Positions 42,242 through 52,278 are shown, numbered from the stretch's first letter. The stretch is 64,000 nucleotides of DNA from Nitrospira sp. (GCA_018242765.1 JAFEBH010000025.1:1-64000), one strand, 5' to 3'. Notes: generated by a model not told the origin, from the sequence alone. Translations and numbers: made by a program.

Positions 42242-43642
42242 TCAGAAGCTGGCGCGGATGGAAATTCCCCCGGTATGCACAGTATTTTCGTAGAACCCAT
42301 TGACTCCGACTCGCGGTCCGGTATTCCCCGAGACCGTTCTGGGTTCGTAGAGCCCTACCTGATACGAGAGGTCTATGCCCACAGACTGTGGTTTTACGGG
42401 TCCCACTCCCAAATTTCCGCACGTTGTCAGGCCGAAGAACGATCCACTCCCCTTGCAAACCCATCCCACACCTGAGGAAATGATATGGAGGTCGGCTGAT
42501 GGAATTCCTGGATTGAAGGTGGAGTCCGGGACTTGTGACTGCAGATTTGAATATCCGCCTCGCACCGCGACTTCCCACCCCGGAAATCGATCAAGATTCA
42601 GCCATCGATATTCGGTGCCAACCAGAATGGCGTAGGTACTTTTCCAATTTTGCGGTTGTTGAAGAAAGACCGTTCCGTCGGGTTGCCGGAGATCTAAGTT
42701 TTTGACCGATTTCCAACCGATATAATCTACGTTCAATTCGAGTTTCCACTCGCGTTCACAATTTCTCACGGGCCACACCGCGATACCACCCGTGATGACT
42801 TGAGGGAGTACCAACGTGGTCGTGGTATCTCGCACCTTTGCACCATTGGCCAATTGAACCCCATCCAAATGAAGTGTGGCCTGACTCCGGTACACCACAG
42901 CGATGTTCACAAGCGGGCGATCGTCTTCATTTCGCAACGCGGTGTAGAGCACACCGACGTTAAAGCCAAGCGCCGTATCCTTCCCATTCAATTCCACTCT
43001 ATTTCCAGGGGGGAGAATTCGATGAAATTCGGCATGACCTTCTCCAAAAAGTCCTGAGAAGGTGTAGATATCCAGGCCTGTCCCGATCGAAAGATCCGGA
43101 AGAAGCTGATACGCGAATGTCGGCTTAATATCGAATAACGGCAATGTACTGAAGGTAGCGGTCGCACTAAAAGGAGCAGTGTCAGCCCACCGTGTAGCTG
43201 CCCCAAACGGAGTGGTCACGCCAACCCCCACGGTAAGCTTATCAAGCCACGCAGGACCAAGCCCCTGCAAATTGGCCGTGATATACGCATGCCCTGGCGG
43301 AGGTACAGCAACAACGCCATTGTGGTCGCCGGACGTCGTGAGGCCACTCGGACTCCTGTGGTCGAGCGGCCCACCAACGAAAAGCGCTCCCCCCATGACT
43401 TGCACACCACGGAGCTGTGTCATTCCCGCCGGGTTGTAATACAACGCAGACGGGTTGTCGGCCTGGGCAGCAAAGGCATTACCCATCCCGGATGCAGGGG
43501 CACCCTGACCTTGAATTCTTGGTATCTGAGCAAACGCGGGTGAAGAACACCACGTGATGGCGACAAGGATGAGGAGAAGGTGCCCTGCCCATGTATTGAA
43601 AGACCCGGCTATGAAGTCATATTGGATTTTTCTGGTAAGCAT
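42242..43642 (-). CDS. OmpP1/FadL-family outer-membrane transport protein
   Basis: This 466-residue beta-barrel protein has a signal peptide after the chosen ATG (43642) ending near S-P-A-F-A. The mature start Q-I-P-R-I-Q-G-Q-G-A-P-A-S-G-M-G-N-A-F and N-P-S-A-L-Y-Y-N-P-A-G-M-T are FadL-type (N-terminal hatch with NPA-type motif). It ends with phenylalanine, as outer-membrane barrels do. FadL proteins admit long-chain fatty acids or other hydrophobic compounds. The frame continues upstream to 43681, overlapping the kinase stop. A transposase remnant touches its 3' end. Confidence 0.87.
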   Translation of the reverse strand: MLTRKIQYDFIAGSFNTWAGHLLLILVAITWCSSPAFAQIPRIQGQGAPASGMGNAFAAQADNPSALYYNPAGMTQLRGVQVMGGALFVGGPLDHRSPSGLTTSGDHNGVVAVPPPGHAYITANLQGLGPAWLDKLTVGVGVTTPFGAATRWADTAPFSATATFSTLPLFDIKPTFAYQLLPDLSIGTGLDIYTFSGLFGEGHAEFHRILPPGNRVELNGKDTALGFNVGVLYTALRNEDDRPLVNIAVVYRSQATLHLDGVQLANGAKVRDTTTTLVLPQVITGGIAVWPVRNCEREWKLELNVDYIGWKSVKNLDLRQPDGTVFLQQPQNWKSTYAILVGTEYRWLNLDRFPGWEVAVRGGYSNLQSQVPDSTFNPGIPSADLHIISSGVGWVCKGSGSFFGLTTCGNLGVGPVKPQSVGIDLSYQVGLYEPRTVSGNTGPRVGVNGFYENTVHTGGISIRASF

Positions 43643-43673
43643 GCAGGTACTCTGCCCTCCCCCACACTGACGG

Positions 43674-46535
43674 TCAAACACGTTGCAACCATCGATCCAT
43701 CGTTTGCTGGAGCTGATGGGTGTCGAATGGCTTGAGTAGATAGGCTTGAGCCCCTAGCCCAATGGCCTTCATGGCAAGTTCCTGAGACCCTGATGCCGTA
43801 ATCATGAGAATCGGAAGACGTTGGTTCGTCATGCGCACTCGTCGTAAGACTTCCAGACCATCGATCTGGCCGATCCCGATATCAAGGATCATCCCATCAA
43901 ACTCCCGTGATTGGAGTAGCGCTAAGGCCTGCCGTCCGTCGAGTGCCGAGCACGGCAGGTAGCCTCTGGCCTTTAATCGATCGTGAAGCCATTGCTGAAT
44001 ATCTGGGTCATCATCGACAACGAGGATGTGTTGTTCGGTCGCTTGCGACTCTGGTTTTTGTGGTGTCGTCGTCGCATGGATCGGAATCGTGAATGACAGT
44101 TCAGCCCCACCCTCGGGACGGTTGCGTGCCGTCACCTCTCCTCCTTGGAGCTCAACCAATGTTTTGACGATGGATAAGCCCAGGCCTAATCCTTTCGGAC
44201 CAGTGCGATGACCTTGCTGAATCCGGAAGAACGGATCGAATATCTTGTCAAGGCATTCCGAAGGAATCCCCGGCCCGGTGTCTCGAACCAGTACGGTGGC
44301 CGTTCGGTGGTTCGGCATCGTACAGATTACGGTGACCGTTCCCCCGGAAGGTGTGAATTTAATAGAGTTCTGTACAAGATTGACGACAGTTTGAATCAGC
44401 CGATCTCGATCCGCCCAGACGACAACCCTGGTGTCGGCGCTGTAGAACTCCAGCGTCTGTTGTTTCGCATGTGCCAAGGGCCTGAGTTGTTCCAGTACAT
44501 CAGCAAGACAGGGTTCAAGCTCTATGTCAACGGGTTGCACCTCTAACCGGCCGGTCTCGATCCGAGTGCGGTCAAGGAGATCTTCGATCATGCGGACCAG
44601 GCGGTCGGAGTTTTCTGACATCCGCACAAGATAGCGCTGTTGCTTCTCATTCAGGGGCCCGGTCAATCCATCTAATAAGTTCTGAATGAATCCCTTAATG
44701 GAGGTCAGTGGGGTTCTCAGTTCATGAGACACATGTGAGAGGAATTGTGCCCGTAGCCGATCGGCCTGCTCAAGCGCTTCGGTACGTTCTTTAACTTTGA
44801 CCTCTAACCCTTCATTCCACTCTTCAATTTGCTGGTAGGCGGAAGCATTGTCGAGGGCGATGGACACTTGACTGGCCACCGTCGTCATCAGTTCCAGATC
44901 GTCTTCCGTGACGGTTTGATTATGTGAGCGGTCGACCGTCAACATTCCCCAGATGCGGTCTTTTGTCTTGATGGGAACCACGACCAACGCTTTTGTCTGA
45001 CTCAATTCAGCGAGGCGTTGATTGAGCGGATGGAGAAGGTGACGAATCAGCTCAATATCCTTCACCAGCAGTGGGTGACCTTGCAGCACCACCGTTCCTT
45101 CTGGACTATCCGGATCAGTGATCGAAATCCGACAGGATTGGGCGAACGTTTCCACTTCCGGTGGCGCACCGATAAGTCGAATATGCTGGACGGTCTGCTG
45201 ACCTGCATCAAACATGGAGACCATGGCACTATTGTAGTTGAGTTCATGTGTCAGAGCCTCTAAGACCTGATGAAGCAGCGTATCTCGTTCGAACGTCGAG
45301 CCGAAGGAGAGTCCTGCTCGATGCAGTGCCGTCAGTTGAGCCACTTTTCGGCGCAGCTCTACGCGCATCTGCTCCTGTTCTAGGTAAGCTTCCCGCAATT
45401 CTTCGTGACGCGACTCAACAAAGGTAATTTGCTCCTGAATCAGCGCTTCGCGCCGTTCGCTCTCTCGCAGAAGCCGTCGATTGACCAAGATGCCAATAAT
45501 GAGGATCGGACAGAGTCCGACTAACAAGACTTCGCCAAGGCTGACCATCGGATTGACAATACCAACCCCTGCCATGAGGACCAGACCAGATAGGCCTCCC
45601 CAGAGATACCAGGTAAAATGGTGCTGGGCATGTGTTCGAGATTCAACCGGCAGGGGGGCTGTCGGTAAGAGGCCAGCCTGTCCGCGCGCTGCTTCAGAGA
45701 ATGCCTCCGGAGTCGGCACGAGCGGTCGCGGTTGTTCCACGAGGGATGTCTTACGCCAAAATCGTTTCCCGTACCGTCGTTCTTCTTGCCATCGAATGGT
45801 CCACTGGCACCAGGCATCATCATTCCCGATGCAGGAAGTTTCAATCGTTTCTGCTCGAGAGAGACCATGGATTCGACTGGCCATCGCGATCATAATGCCT
45901 TGAGCGGACTGGCACACAAGACAAGCACAGCGTCTTCGATACGGACCAAATTGACGAAGCGTCCGCTCAGTAAACCGCATCGCAACCACAGCCGTCGTGC
46001 TTGTGACCTCGACCACTCTGAACTCGGCAGAGCCGGAGGTAAACTTATTCCCAAAGTAGGGAAACATCGTAAAGATCTGCGAAATCGAGAAGGGGCGAGT
46101 CAGGGCCAGCATGATGGGCGAGATCTTCTCTGCACCGGCTTTGAAGGCAAACCGCGAGTCGCCGGATATCTGCTCGCAGAACTCATACAAATAGCTGGCA
46201 AATTCGTAGGAATAACTGTTCCACGGGGTCTTTAGAAATTCAGGCGTCACATGATAGACGGGATCTTTGATACGGGCATTCAACAGGCGACACAACTCTT
46301 CGACGGCTGCTTGTCCAGCGGACGGTCCCTCTTGAGTCGTGACGAGCTTCTCTAAAAAAACTGTGACCGCGCGAATACTGACACCACTCAAATCTCGGAT
46401 GGTGTGACCTTGCTCATCTAAGCCGAACGGACGAAACACCATGGCATTCTGTTCAAGAATGGTGCGATCTTTTGAGAACAGTTCAATCGTGGGGGGGAAT
46501 TTGGCTTCGACGCTGTCGAGCGTACTGCTAGTCAT
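43674..46535 (-). CDS. hybrid sensor histidine kinase with V4R-like and GAF domains
   Basis: This 953-residue protein has, in order: a cytoplasmic N-terminal domain (about 1-260) ending in C-I-G-N-D-D-A-W-C-Q-W, similar to 4-vinyl-reductase (V4R)-type domains; two membrane helices (about 305-350); a coiled coil (about 355-395); a GAF domain (about 400-560); HisKA with S-H-V-S-H-E-L-R-T-P-L-T (His near 602); HATPase with D-T-G-P-G-I-P and G-L-G-L-G-L-S-I; and a C-terminal receiver (about 833-953) with D near 884 in L-D-I-G-I-G. It senses an unknown small molecule, perhaps through the V4R-like cysteines (C-A-C-L-V-C near 210). The start has AAGGGG eight nucleotides before ATG. No response regulator gene is adjacent, so output may pass through the fused receiver. 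Confidence 0.88.
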   Translation of the reverse strand: MTSSTLDSVEAKFPPTIELFSKDRTILEQNAMVFRPFGLDEQGHTIRDLSGVSIRAVTVFLEKLVTTQEGPSAGQAAVEELCRLLNARIKDPVYHVTPEFLKTPWNSYSYEFASYLYEFCEQISGDSRFAFKAGAEKISPIMLALTRPFSISQIFTMFPYFGNKFTSGSAEFRVVEVTSTTAVVAMRFTERTLRQFGPYRRRCACLVCQSAQGIMIAMASRIHGLSRAETIETSCIGNDDAWCQWTIRWQEERRYGKRFWRKTSLVEQPRPLVPTPEAFSEAARGQAGLLPTAPLPVESRTHAQHHFTWYLWGGLSGLVLMAGVGIVNPMVSLGEVLLVGLCPILIIGILVNRRLLRESERREALIQEQITFVESRHEELREAYLEQEQMRVELRRKVAQLTALHRAGLSFGSTFERDTLLHQVLEALTHELNYNSAMVSMFDAGQQTVQHIRLIGAPPEVETFAQSCRISITDPDSPEGTVVLQGHPLLVKDIELIRHLLHPLNQRLAELSQTKALVVVPIKTKDRIWGMLTVDRSHNQTVTEDDLELMTTVASQVSIALDNASAYQQIEEWNEGLEVKVKERTEALEQADRLRAQFLSHVSHELRTPLTSIKGFIQNLLDGLTGPLNEKQQRYLVRMSENSDRLVRMIEDLLDRTRIETGRLEVQPVDIELEPCLADVLEQLRPLAHAKQQTLEFYSADTRVVVWADRDRLIQTVVNLVQNSIKFTPSGGTVTVICTMPNHRTATVLVRDTGPGIPSECLDKIFDPFFRIQQGHRTGPKGLGLGLSIVKTLVELQGGEVTARNRPEGGAELSFTIPIHATTTPQKPESQATEQHILVVDDDPDIQQWLHDRLKARGYLPCSALDGRQALALLQSREFDGMILDIGIGQIDGLEVLRRVRMTNQRLPILMITASGSQELAMKAIGLGAQAYLLKPFDTHQLQQTMDRWLQRV

Positions 46536-46961
46536 GGTGTCATCCCCTTACAGAACAGTGCCCCTGTCATCCAGCTTTGTGCTCGCTCTGCTCAAAGACG
46601 GATGAACATACGTCATGTCCGCATGAACGACAATTTAGTTGCGGAGCCGGATGAAACATCTGGTTGGCAACTAGGTGGCGTCTACGACGTTGATGAACAG
46701 AGTAACGCCCTTTGTCCACCGCCTGCTACAACGAACGAGGCACAGGCATGACCGATAGCACAATTTTCCTACCGGAATAGCACGTATGGCTCGGCGAGTA
46801 TATCGATGCCCCTTACACTTTGCAATACGAAGGGTACTCCCCTCGCATCCGTGGGGCCATACCGATCAAAAGATGGGGCATACTGGGAAACAGTCAGTTG
46901 AAGAGCAGGCAAGAACCAGTGATGAACGACACGACTGTGCGAGTACAGGGAATATGACCGT
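46536..46961. other. intergenic region upstream of the sensor kinase
   Basis: I see no gene in this 426-bp stretch. Small frames on both strands lack composition or motifs of real proteins. It should carry the kinase promoter, which I cannot define. Confidence 0.5.
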
Positions 46962-47270
46962 CTACTGTCTAACAGACCGCTTGAGTTTTTTTTCAACACT
47001 GGCGACCTTACTCTGGAGACGGCCGGAATGCCCTTTTCGGTAGTCGACTTTGATCGTGCACGAAATACGGCTGCAATCTTTCTTCATCCGTTCATAGCAC
47101 TGCTGTACGACCGAGAAAACTTGCTCCCAGTCCCCCTCCAAGACCGTCCCCATGGGGTTTAGTCGATAGGAGACTCCACTCTTATCAATGATGTCCAGAG
47201 AACGGGCCACATATTTCCCGACACTTTCACCTTTCCCTAACGGCGACATGCTGAATTCTAACAAGACCAT
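46962..47270 (-). CDS. MTH1187/YkoF-type thiamine-binding protein
   Basis: This 102-residue protein matches the small family with S-M-S-P-L-G-K-G-E-S-V-G near residue 7 and G-V-S-Y-R-L-N-P-M-G-T-V-L-E-G near 32. Members form oligomers and have been found to bind thiamine or its relatives. AAGGAG lies six nucleotides before ATG. It starts 9 bp after the siroheme gene and is likely co-transcribed. Confidence 0.82.
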   Translation of the reverse strand: MVLLEFSMSPLGKGESVGKYVARSLDIIDKSGVSYRLNPMGTVLEGDWEQVFSVVQQCYERMKKDCSRISCTIKVDYRKGHSGRLQSKVASVEKKLKRSVRQ

Positions 47271-47279
47271 GACAACTCC

Positions 47280-47951
47280 TTATTGTGGTTCCACGCTTGC
47301 TTGAGACGGCGTACTCGCCACGGCTTCCGCCCGTCGTTCCGACCATACAGTGGGATACCGCACTTTGCCCAGGAGACGAAAGCCGTCCAAGGCTTCTCGG
47401 AGCAAAGCTCGCCGTTTCTCGGCATCCGGCTCATTCGCCTTGGCCTGTTCCCGTAACTGACCTAGCCACTCGACGAATTCGACAAATTCAGCATCGAGGA
47501 TCCGCTCCAAATCCTCTTTCATGAATCCAGAGAGGGCCGGGGCCACCCCACTTGAGCTAATTGCCACGCGAACATGCCCTGCCGCCACCACGGCCGGCAT
47601 CGTGACGCTGCAGGCCTCCGGATAGTCGACCGACCAGAGTAATACCCTTTTTTCTCTAGCTTTGGCAACGAGCATCTGCGCGAAATCACGGTCGCCTCGA
47701 ATGGTATTCAGGATAAGAATGATATGATCGAGATCCGTGTCACGAAAATGACGTCCCCGATGGATAATTTTCCCAGACGCCGCGAGCTGGCGAAGCGGTT
47801 CATTCAATGTTGGGCTGAGTACCGTCACCCGTGCCCCGGACTCAAGCAGGCGCTCGGACTTCTCCGAGGCTTCATCGTCGCCGCCGATCACGAGAACCGG
47901 CCAACCTTTGACGTCCAACACCAAGGGAAAACCAGGATTAGCAGCCATCAT
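47280..47951 (-). CDS. precorrin-2 dehydrogenase/sirohydrochlorin ferrochelatase (Met8/CysG N-domain)
   Basis: This 223-residue protein has the Rossmann motif V-L-V-I-G-G-D-D-E-A near residue 20 (the usual GGGxxA has an acidic variant here) and S-S-S-G-V-A-P-A-L-S-G, typical of CysG's N-terminal domain. It would oxidise precorrin-2 and insert iron to make siroheme. The C-terminal 40 residues are charged and extended. The start lies at one of two tandem ATGs after GGAG; the open frame continues to 48008. With the SUMT domain at 14.0-15.6 kb it would complete the siroheme route. Confidence 0.86.
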   Translation of the reverse strand: MMAANPGFPLVLDVKGWPVLVIGGDDEASEKSERLLESGARVTVLSPTLNEPLRQLAASGKIIHRGRHFRDTDLDHIILILNTIRGDRDFAQMLVAKAREKRVLLWSVDYPEACSVTMPAVVAAGHVRVAISSSGVAPALSGFMKEDLERILDAEFVEFVEWLGQLREQAKANEPDAEKRRALLREALDGFRLLGKVRYPTVWSERRAEAVASTPSQASVEPQ

Positions 47952-48172
47952 TCCCACTCCCATGAAAATAAAGGACCTAGTATCCGGGAAGAGATGGGAC
48001 ACATGCAAGAGGGGATCGTAAACCCCAACCCTCCTTTATCAGTGCGACGAAGCTATAATGCTGGACACGCTGAAGGAAGACACGTGAGAATTGGCTCAGT
48101 GCCAAACCGGCGAGGAAATCTCACGTGCAACCGAACATGGAGAGTCTATTTCTTTCGCGGTGAGATGAGGTA

Positions 48173-48718
48173 TTAGGTTCCAACTGGGTCTGCATCCAAC
48201 TCCAAATTCCAGTAGAGATAGTCACGCCAACTTTCCGGTGTGTTCCTGATGCCAATGGTGATGGTAATGACGGGGTTCCAACGAGGCTTCACTGGTTTCT
48301 TTTTTAACTTCATGCCAGCCTCTTCCGGCGTGCGCCCGCTTTTCCGATTATTGCAGCGCCAACAGGCCGTCACGATATTTTCCCATGTTTTTTTCCCGCC
48401 TTTGGCAATAGGAACGACATGATCGAAGGTCAGTTCTTCCGTTCGAAACTTGTGGCAGCAATACTGACAGCAGTATCCATCTCGCGTAAAGATGTTGATG
48501 CGAGAAAACTTGACGGCGCGATGACTGTCCTTCAACCGGACGAGTTTCAGCAATCGCATGACCGAGGGCAGTTTGATCGACAGCGAAATCCCGTGGATTT
48601 CGCGATCATACACTTCCAACACTTCGACCTTCCCTTGCCAGAGGAGGGCGATCGCTTTTTGCCAGTGCACAACACGTAAGGGTTCATACGTTGAATTAAG
48701 CAGGAGGGTCATTTCCAT
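48173..48718 (-). CDS. HNH endonuclease
   Basis: This 181-residue protein has the HNH core: C-C-Q-Y-C near residue 85, L-T-F-D-H-V-V-P-I-A-K-G-G near 97, and N-I-V-T-A-C-W-R-C-N-N-R-K-S-G near 113. The Cys pairs bind structural zinc. N-terminal L-N-S-T-Y-E-P-L-R-V-V-H-W-Q-K-A-I is typical of a widespread bacterial HNH family whose role is unclear. It is not next to a restriction or phage gene, so a housekeeping role is plausible. Confidence 0.9.
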   Translation of the reverse strand: MEMTLLLNSTYEPLRVVHWQKAIALLWQGKVEVLEVYDREIHGISLSIKLPSVMRLLKLVRLKDSHRAVKFSRINIFTRDGYCCQYCCHKFRTEELTFDHVVPIAKGGKKTWENIVTACWRCNNRKSGRTPEEAGMKLKKKPVKPRWNPVITITIGIRNTPESWRDYLYWNLELDADPVGT

Positions 48719-48874
48719 GCAGCAACCTCATCCTCACTCGAGCTCCCATATTCGGGACAAGCTCGTCCGATGGGCCCAGCTACATCACGGTGTTTCTATG
48801 CCATAAGGTCACGATGAAATCAAGTAAGGATGTTCCTTCTGCGACGTTCACTCGAGAGGGAGGAGGTATCTTTC

Positions 48875-49210
48875 ATGGACGATTACATTAGGGTGGCTTC
48901 TATTTCAGAGATCCCTTCCGGCACAGGACGGACGGTAGAAGTCGAGGGGGGATGGATCGCCGTTTTTAACCTGGACGGAACGTTTTATGCCATCGATAAC
49001 GCCTGTCCGCATGCGGGTGGTCCGTTGGGTGAAGGGAAATTATGTGGGACTGAAGTTGAGTGTCCTTGGCACGGCTGGAAATTCGACATCGTTTCCGGAG
49101 AGCGCGTCGGCAACCCAAACGTTCAGGTGGCTCGTTGTGATGTACGCATCGTGGATGGTCAAATTGAGATCAAACTGCCGGTCGAGTTGCAGTTTCCCCC
49201 ATCGAATTAA
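48875..49210 (+). CDS. Rieske-type [2Fe-2S] ferredoxin (NirD-like)
   Basis: This 111-residue protein has the Rieske ligands C-P-H-A-G-G-P-L near residue 46 and C-P-W-H-G-W near 66. Such small soluble Rieske proteins serve as ferredoxins for oxygenases or as NirD-like subunits. GGAGG stands nine nucleotides before ATG 48875; the frame extends upstream without similarity. No oxygenase or nitrite reductase gene is adjacent in this window. Confidence 0.9.
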   Translation: MDDYIRVASISEIPSGTGRTVEVEGGWIAVFNLDGTFYAIDNACPHAGGPLGEGKLCGTEVECPWHGWKFDIVSGERVGNPNVQVARCDVRIVDGQIEIKLPVELQFPPSN

Positions 49211-49617
49211 GTCCGTTAATCGATGGCCGAATACCGATTCCTGAGAGAAACTGCTCCCTTCCCCTCTCCAAAGCCATGTCGGGACGACTCGTCACTCAAC
49301 CTTCAGATGCAGTTATGAAGGTGGGCCCATGGAGCAGACCGAGCAAGAGAGTGACAGAGTCATCAAAAAGTCATAACGCGCACGCCCTTGCAGAATCGGA
49401 CAACTTTCCTTTAGTCTGTACAGTACCTTTCTGCCTGCGCTTCCTGCTCGGCAGACTGTGGTGTTATTGACAACGAGCGAACCTCAATCGTAACGACAGC
49501 GACACTCTTACGGCTGATCCTTAAACAAGATCAATAGTATGCAGCCAGATCCGAGTGCTGACAGACCGTGAACCTGCACGGTTCGAGCACATCGAAGACT
49601 TGATCGTGAACTAGTCC
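49211..49617. other. intergenic region before the FTR1 gene
   Basis: This 407-bp region has no convincing gene. TTGACA at 49467-49472 with TAACGA 18 bp on is a weak promoter candidate for the FTR1 gene. No clear Fur box was seen. Confidence 0.4.
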
Positions 49618-51546
49618 ATGAGATTCTCCTTCTTCGATGCATTCCGCTGGGGGCTGACCATTGCGTTATTGGCAATGAACCCTCACGGCCTCGCATTGGC
49701 GGACGCGACCGACGACAAGGCACAAGCCATCGTCCATATGCTTGACTATGTCAGCGTCGACTACCCTGAGTCCGTACAGAACGGTCAGGTGATCAAACAG
49801 GATGAGTACGCAGAACAACGGGACTTTGCCGCCCAGGCCATCACACTTCTTGGCCAGTTGCCCGTGGTGTCTGAGCGAGACCTGTTAGTGCAGCAGGCCC
49901 GTGAGCTACTGACACGCATTGAGGGGAAGGCGTCGGGCAGCGAGATTTCCGCACTCGCTCATCAGTTGCTTGTCCATGTCATTCAAACCTGGAAACTGAG
50001 TGTGGCGCCGCGCCAGGCTCCAGATTTCCGACAGGGCGAGAAGTTGTTTGCACAGCACTGTGCCGGGTGCCATGGGCAACAGGGCAAGGGAGATGGGCCA
50101 TTGGCCAAAGGGATGGATCCGGCTCCCCGAAACTTTCACGATGAACTCCGTATGCGCCAGCGTAGCCTGTACGGGTTATATAACACAATTACACTTGGTG
50201 TACGGGGTACCCCAATGCGCGCCTTCAACGATCTGTCTGAAGCGGATCGTTGGGCGTTGGCTTTTTTTATCGCCGGCCTGCGCACCGATCCGATTGTCGT
50301 GACAACGGGCGAGGAACTTTGGCGGCAAGGACAGGGGCAAGCAGAATTCTCAACCTTACGCACCTTTGTGACGACAGCACCAGGTCAACAAGCTCCTGCC
50401 GGCTCGTCACTCGACGCCGTGCGTGCTTATCTCACGCAACGGCCACATGTCCTGCAGACTGCAGCGCACGAGCCATTGGCCTTTTCGCGCATGAAGGTTG
50501 AGGAGACTGCGTTGGCCTATGCCAGTGGGAATCAGGAAGAGGCTCGGCGCCTTGCGATCGCCGCCTATCTTGAGGGGGTTGAACTGGTAGAGTCCGCCCT
50601 CAACAACGTGGATCCATCGCTGCGTGTGGAAATAGAGCGCGAGATGATGGCCCTTCGTACGGCCATCTCCGAAGGTCACACATCTGAAGCCGTCACCGTA
50701 CAGGCAAGGAAGATCACGACATTACTTGATCGGGCTGCAGAGAGGCTCTCCAGCAGCACCCTATCCCCGAATACCGCATTCGTGAGTTCCTTGGTGATCT
50801 TGCTACGTGAAGGCCTGGAGTCGATCTTAATTATTTCCACCATTGTCGCCTTTGTCGTGAGGACAGGCCGACGTGACGCCCTCCCCTACATCCACCTCGG
50901 TTGGATCGGAGCGATGGTACTCGGGGCCGTAACCTGGAGTCTTGCCCGCTATATGCTCAGCATTTCTGGCGCAAACCGCGAGTTGACGGAAGGCCTTACA
51001 GCTCTGCTGGCTGCTGGCATGCTGCTCTACGTGGGGTGGTGGTTACACAGTCGTTCGAACGCGCAAGCCTGGAACCGGTATGTCCGCGAGCAACTCAATA
51101 GCGCACTGGCCACACGGACGCTCTGGACAATGGCCGGCCTCTCCTTCCTCGTGGTGTACCGCGAACTATTCGAAGTGATTCTGTTCTATGAGACGTTATG
51201 GTCACAGGCCGGGGCGATAGGACAGAATGCGGTTGTGTGGGGCATCGGGACAGCATCGGTACTGTTGCTGCTGATTGGAGGGACGATTCTTCGCTACAGC
51301 GTGCGTCTGCCGATCGGGCCATTCTTCACCGTCGCTTCAAGCTTGTTGGCAGTGATGGCCGTTATCTTCGTGGGGAACGGCATCACAGCACTCCAAGCGG
51401 CAGGTGTGCTCGATGTGACGAATGTTCGTTTTTTCTCACTGCCGCTCTTGGGTATTCACCCGACCGTGCAGAGTCTTGTGCCGCAAGCGCTGATTCTCGC
51501 CTTGATTGCGGGTGGAATTTGGTATAACCGAGAAAAGGCTGACTAA
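49618..51546 (+). CDS. cytochrome c-FTR1 iron permease fusion
   Basis: This 642-residue protein joins a periplasmic part and an FTR1 permease. A signal peptide (residues 1-30) is followed by a helical region, then a cytochrome c domain with C-A-G-C-H at residues 148-152 and a later Met (G-T-P-M-R-A-F). The region 290-395 is helical. The last 250 residues carry about seven membrane helices with two iron-binding R-E-x-x-E motifs: L-R-E-G-L-E-S-I near 398 and Y-R-E-L-F-E-V-I near 520. It would oxidise or accept electrons from iron and import it. Gene order shows no partner. Such fusions are known in environmental bacteria. Confidence 0.9.
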   Translation: MRFSFFDAFRWGLTIALLAMNPHGLALADATDDKAQAIVHMLDYVSVDYPESVQNGQVIKQDEYAEQRDFAAQAITLLGQLPVVSERDLLVQQARELLTRIEGKASGSEISALAHQLLVHVIQTWKLSVAPRQAPDFRQGEKLFAQHCAGCHGQQGKGDGPLAKGMDPAPRNFHDELRMRQRSLYGLYNTITLGVRGTPMRAFNDLSEADRWALAFFIAGLRTDPIVVTTGEELWRQGQGQAEFSTLRTFVTTAPGQQAPAGSSLDAVRAYLTQRPHVLQTAAHEPLAFSRMKVEETALAYASGNQEEARRLAIAAYLEGVELVESALNNVDPSLRVEIEREMMALRTAISEGHTSEAVTVQARKITTLLDRAAERLSSSTLSPNTAFVSSLVILLREGLESILIISTIVAFVVRTGRRDALPYIHLGWIGAMVLGAVTWSLARYMLSISGANRELTEGLTALLAAGMLLYVGWWLHSRSNAQAWNRYVREQLNSALATRTLWTMAGLSFLVVYRELFEVILFYETLWSQAGAIGQNAVVWGIGTASVLLLLIGGTILRYSVRLPIGPFFTVASSLLAVMAVIFVGNGITALQAAGVLDVTNVRFFSLPLLGIHPTVQSLVPQALILALIAGGIWYNREKAD

Positions 51547-51759
51547 CCCAATCACAACTCGGTCGTGACATTCATTTGGACCGGCAATGTAAGAAGAATG
51601 AGAGCCGTTCCTAACGCAGAGTCCTCTACTACCCTCCCCACTCTCTTGCCGAGGTAGCAAGAGTCTCCGAACCTCATAAACCCAGTCAAATTCTCATTAC
51701 CCTCTACGCAAAGCCAGGTCTGAACACATCCAATGGGGGGACGCAACTTCGAGTGGGGC

Positions 51760-52278
51760 CTATGATGGAGGGGGAAAGGGGGGGAGTGACTGTGGGTCAG
51801 TATCCGGGGGTTGGGGAGTCACGCCATCAGCCGGCAAGGAGGCAGCATTCACCTTCTTGAGATCGAGATGGGCATGCCAAATAAATTCCCGCTCGAACCA
51901 TTGGCCGCGCACACTTTGATCGCGGAGTTGCACACGTATCTCATAGATCTGCCCTTCGACTTGTTTCACACGCCATTCGCCAAGCCGCACGCCCTGCCCA
52001 CGTGCTTTCATGCTACGAACGTGCTCATTCATGGCGTCTAAAATCGAGGAAAATCCGATAGCCGGATGATTCTGTACGAGGGCCAAGGCTTCAGCCTCTC
52101 GCGTCGTTTTCGATGGAGTCGTCGATGGCAACGTCACCCACGCATAGTACAGTCCGCCAAGCAGCAAGACCGCCACGACAGCATACTGGATTACCTGGGT
52201 GCCGAACGATCGTAAGGAAGTTGCGCTGCTAGCCATGCGTACAGGTTCAGTGCTGGAAAATCCTTCGCTGCCTTGCAT
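51760..52278 (-). CDS. single-pass membrane protein of unknown function
   Basis: I do not recognise this 172-residue protein. It has one N-terminal hydrophobic helix (about residues 28-50), then a soluble part with A-I-G-F-S-S-I-L-D-A-M and W-H-A-H-L-D-L, and a proline-rich tail (P-P-D-T-D-P-Q-S-L-P-P-F-P). It is probably anchored facing the periplasm. An internal ATG at 52236 is an alternative start. Convergent with FTR1 and divergent from the next gene. Confidence 0.65.
   Translation of the reverse strand: MQGSEGFSSTEPVRMASSATSLRSFGTQVIQYAVVAVLLLGGLYYAWVTLPSTTPSKTTREAEALALVQNHPAIGFSSILDAMNEHVRSMKARGQGVRLGEWRVKQVEGQIYEIRVQLRDQSVRGQWFEREFIWHAHLDLKKVNAASLPADGVTPQPPDTDPQSLPPFPPPS

Noticed and set aside
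46769..46999. A 76-residue frame before the thiamine-binding gene
   Set aside because: It overlaps the 3' end of that gene, lacks motifs and has no ribosome binding site.
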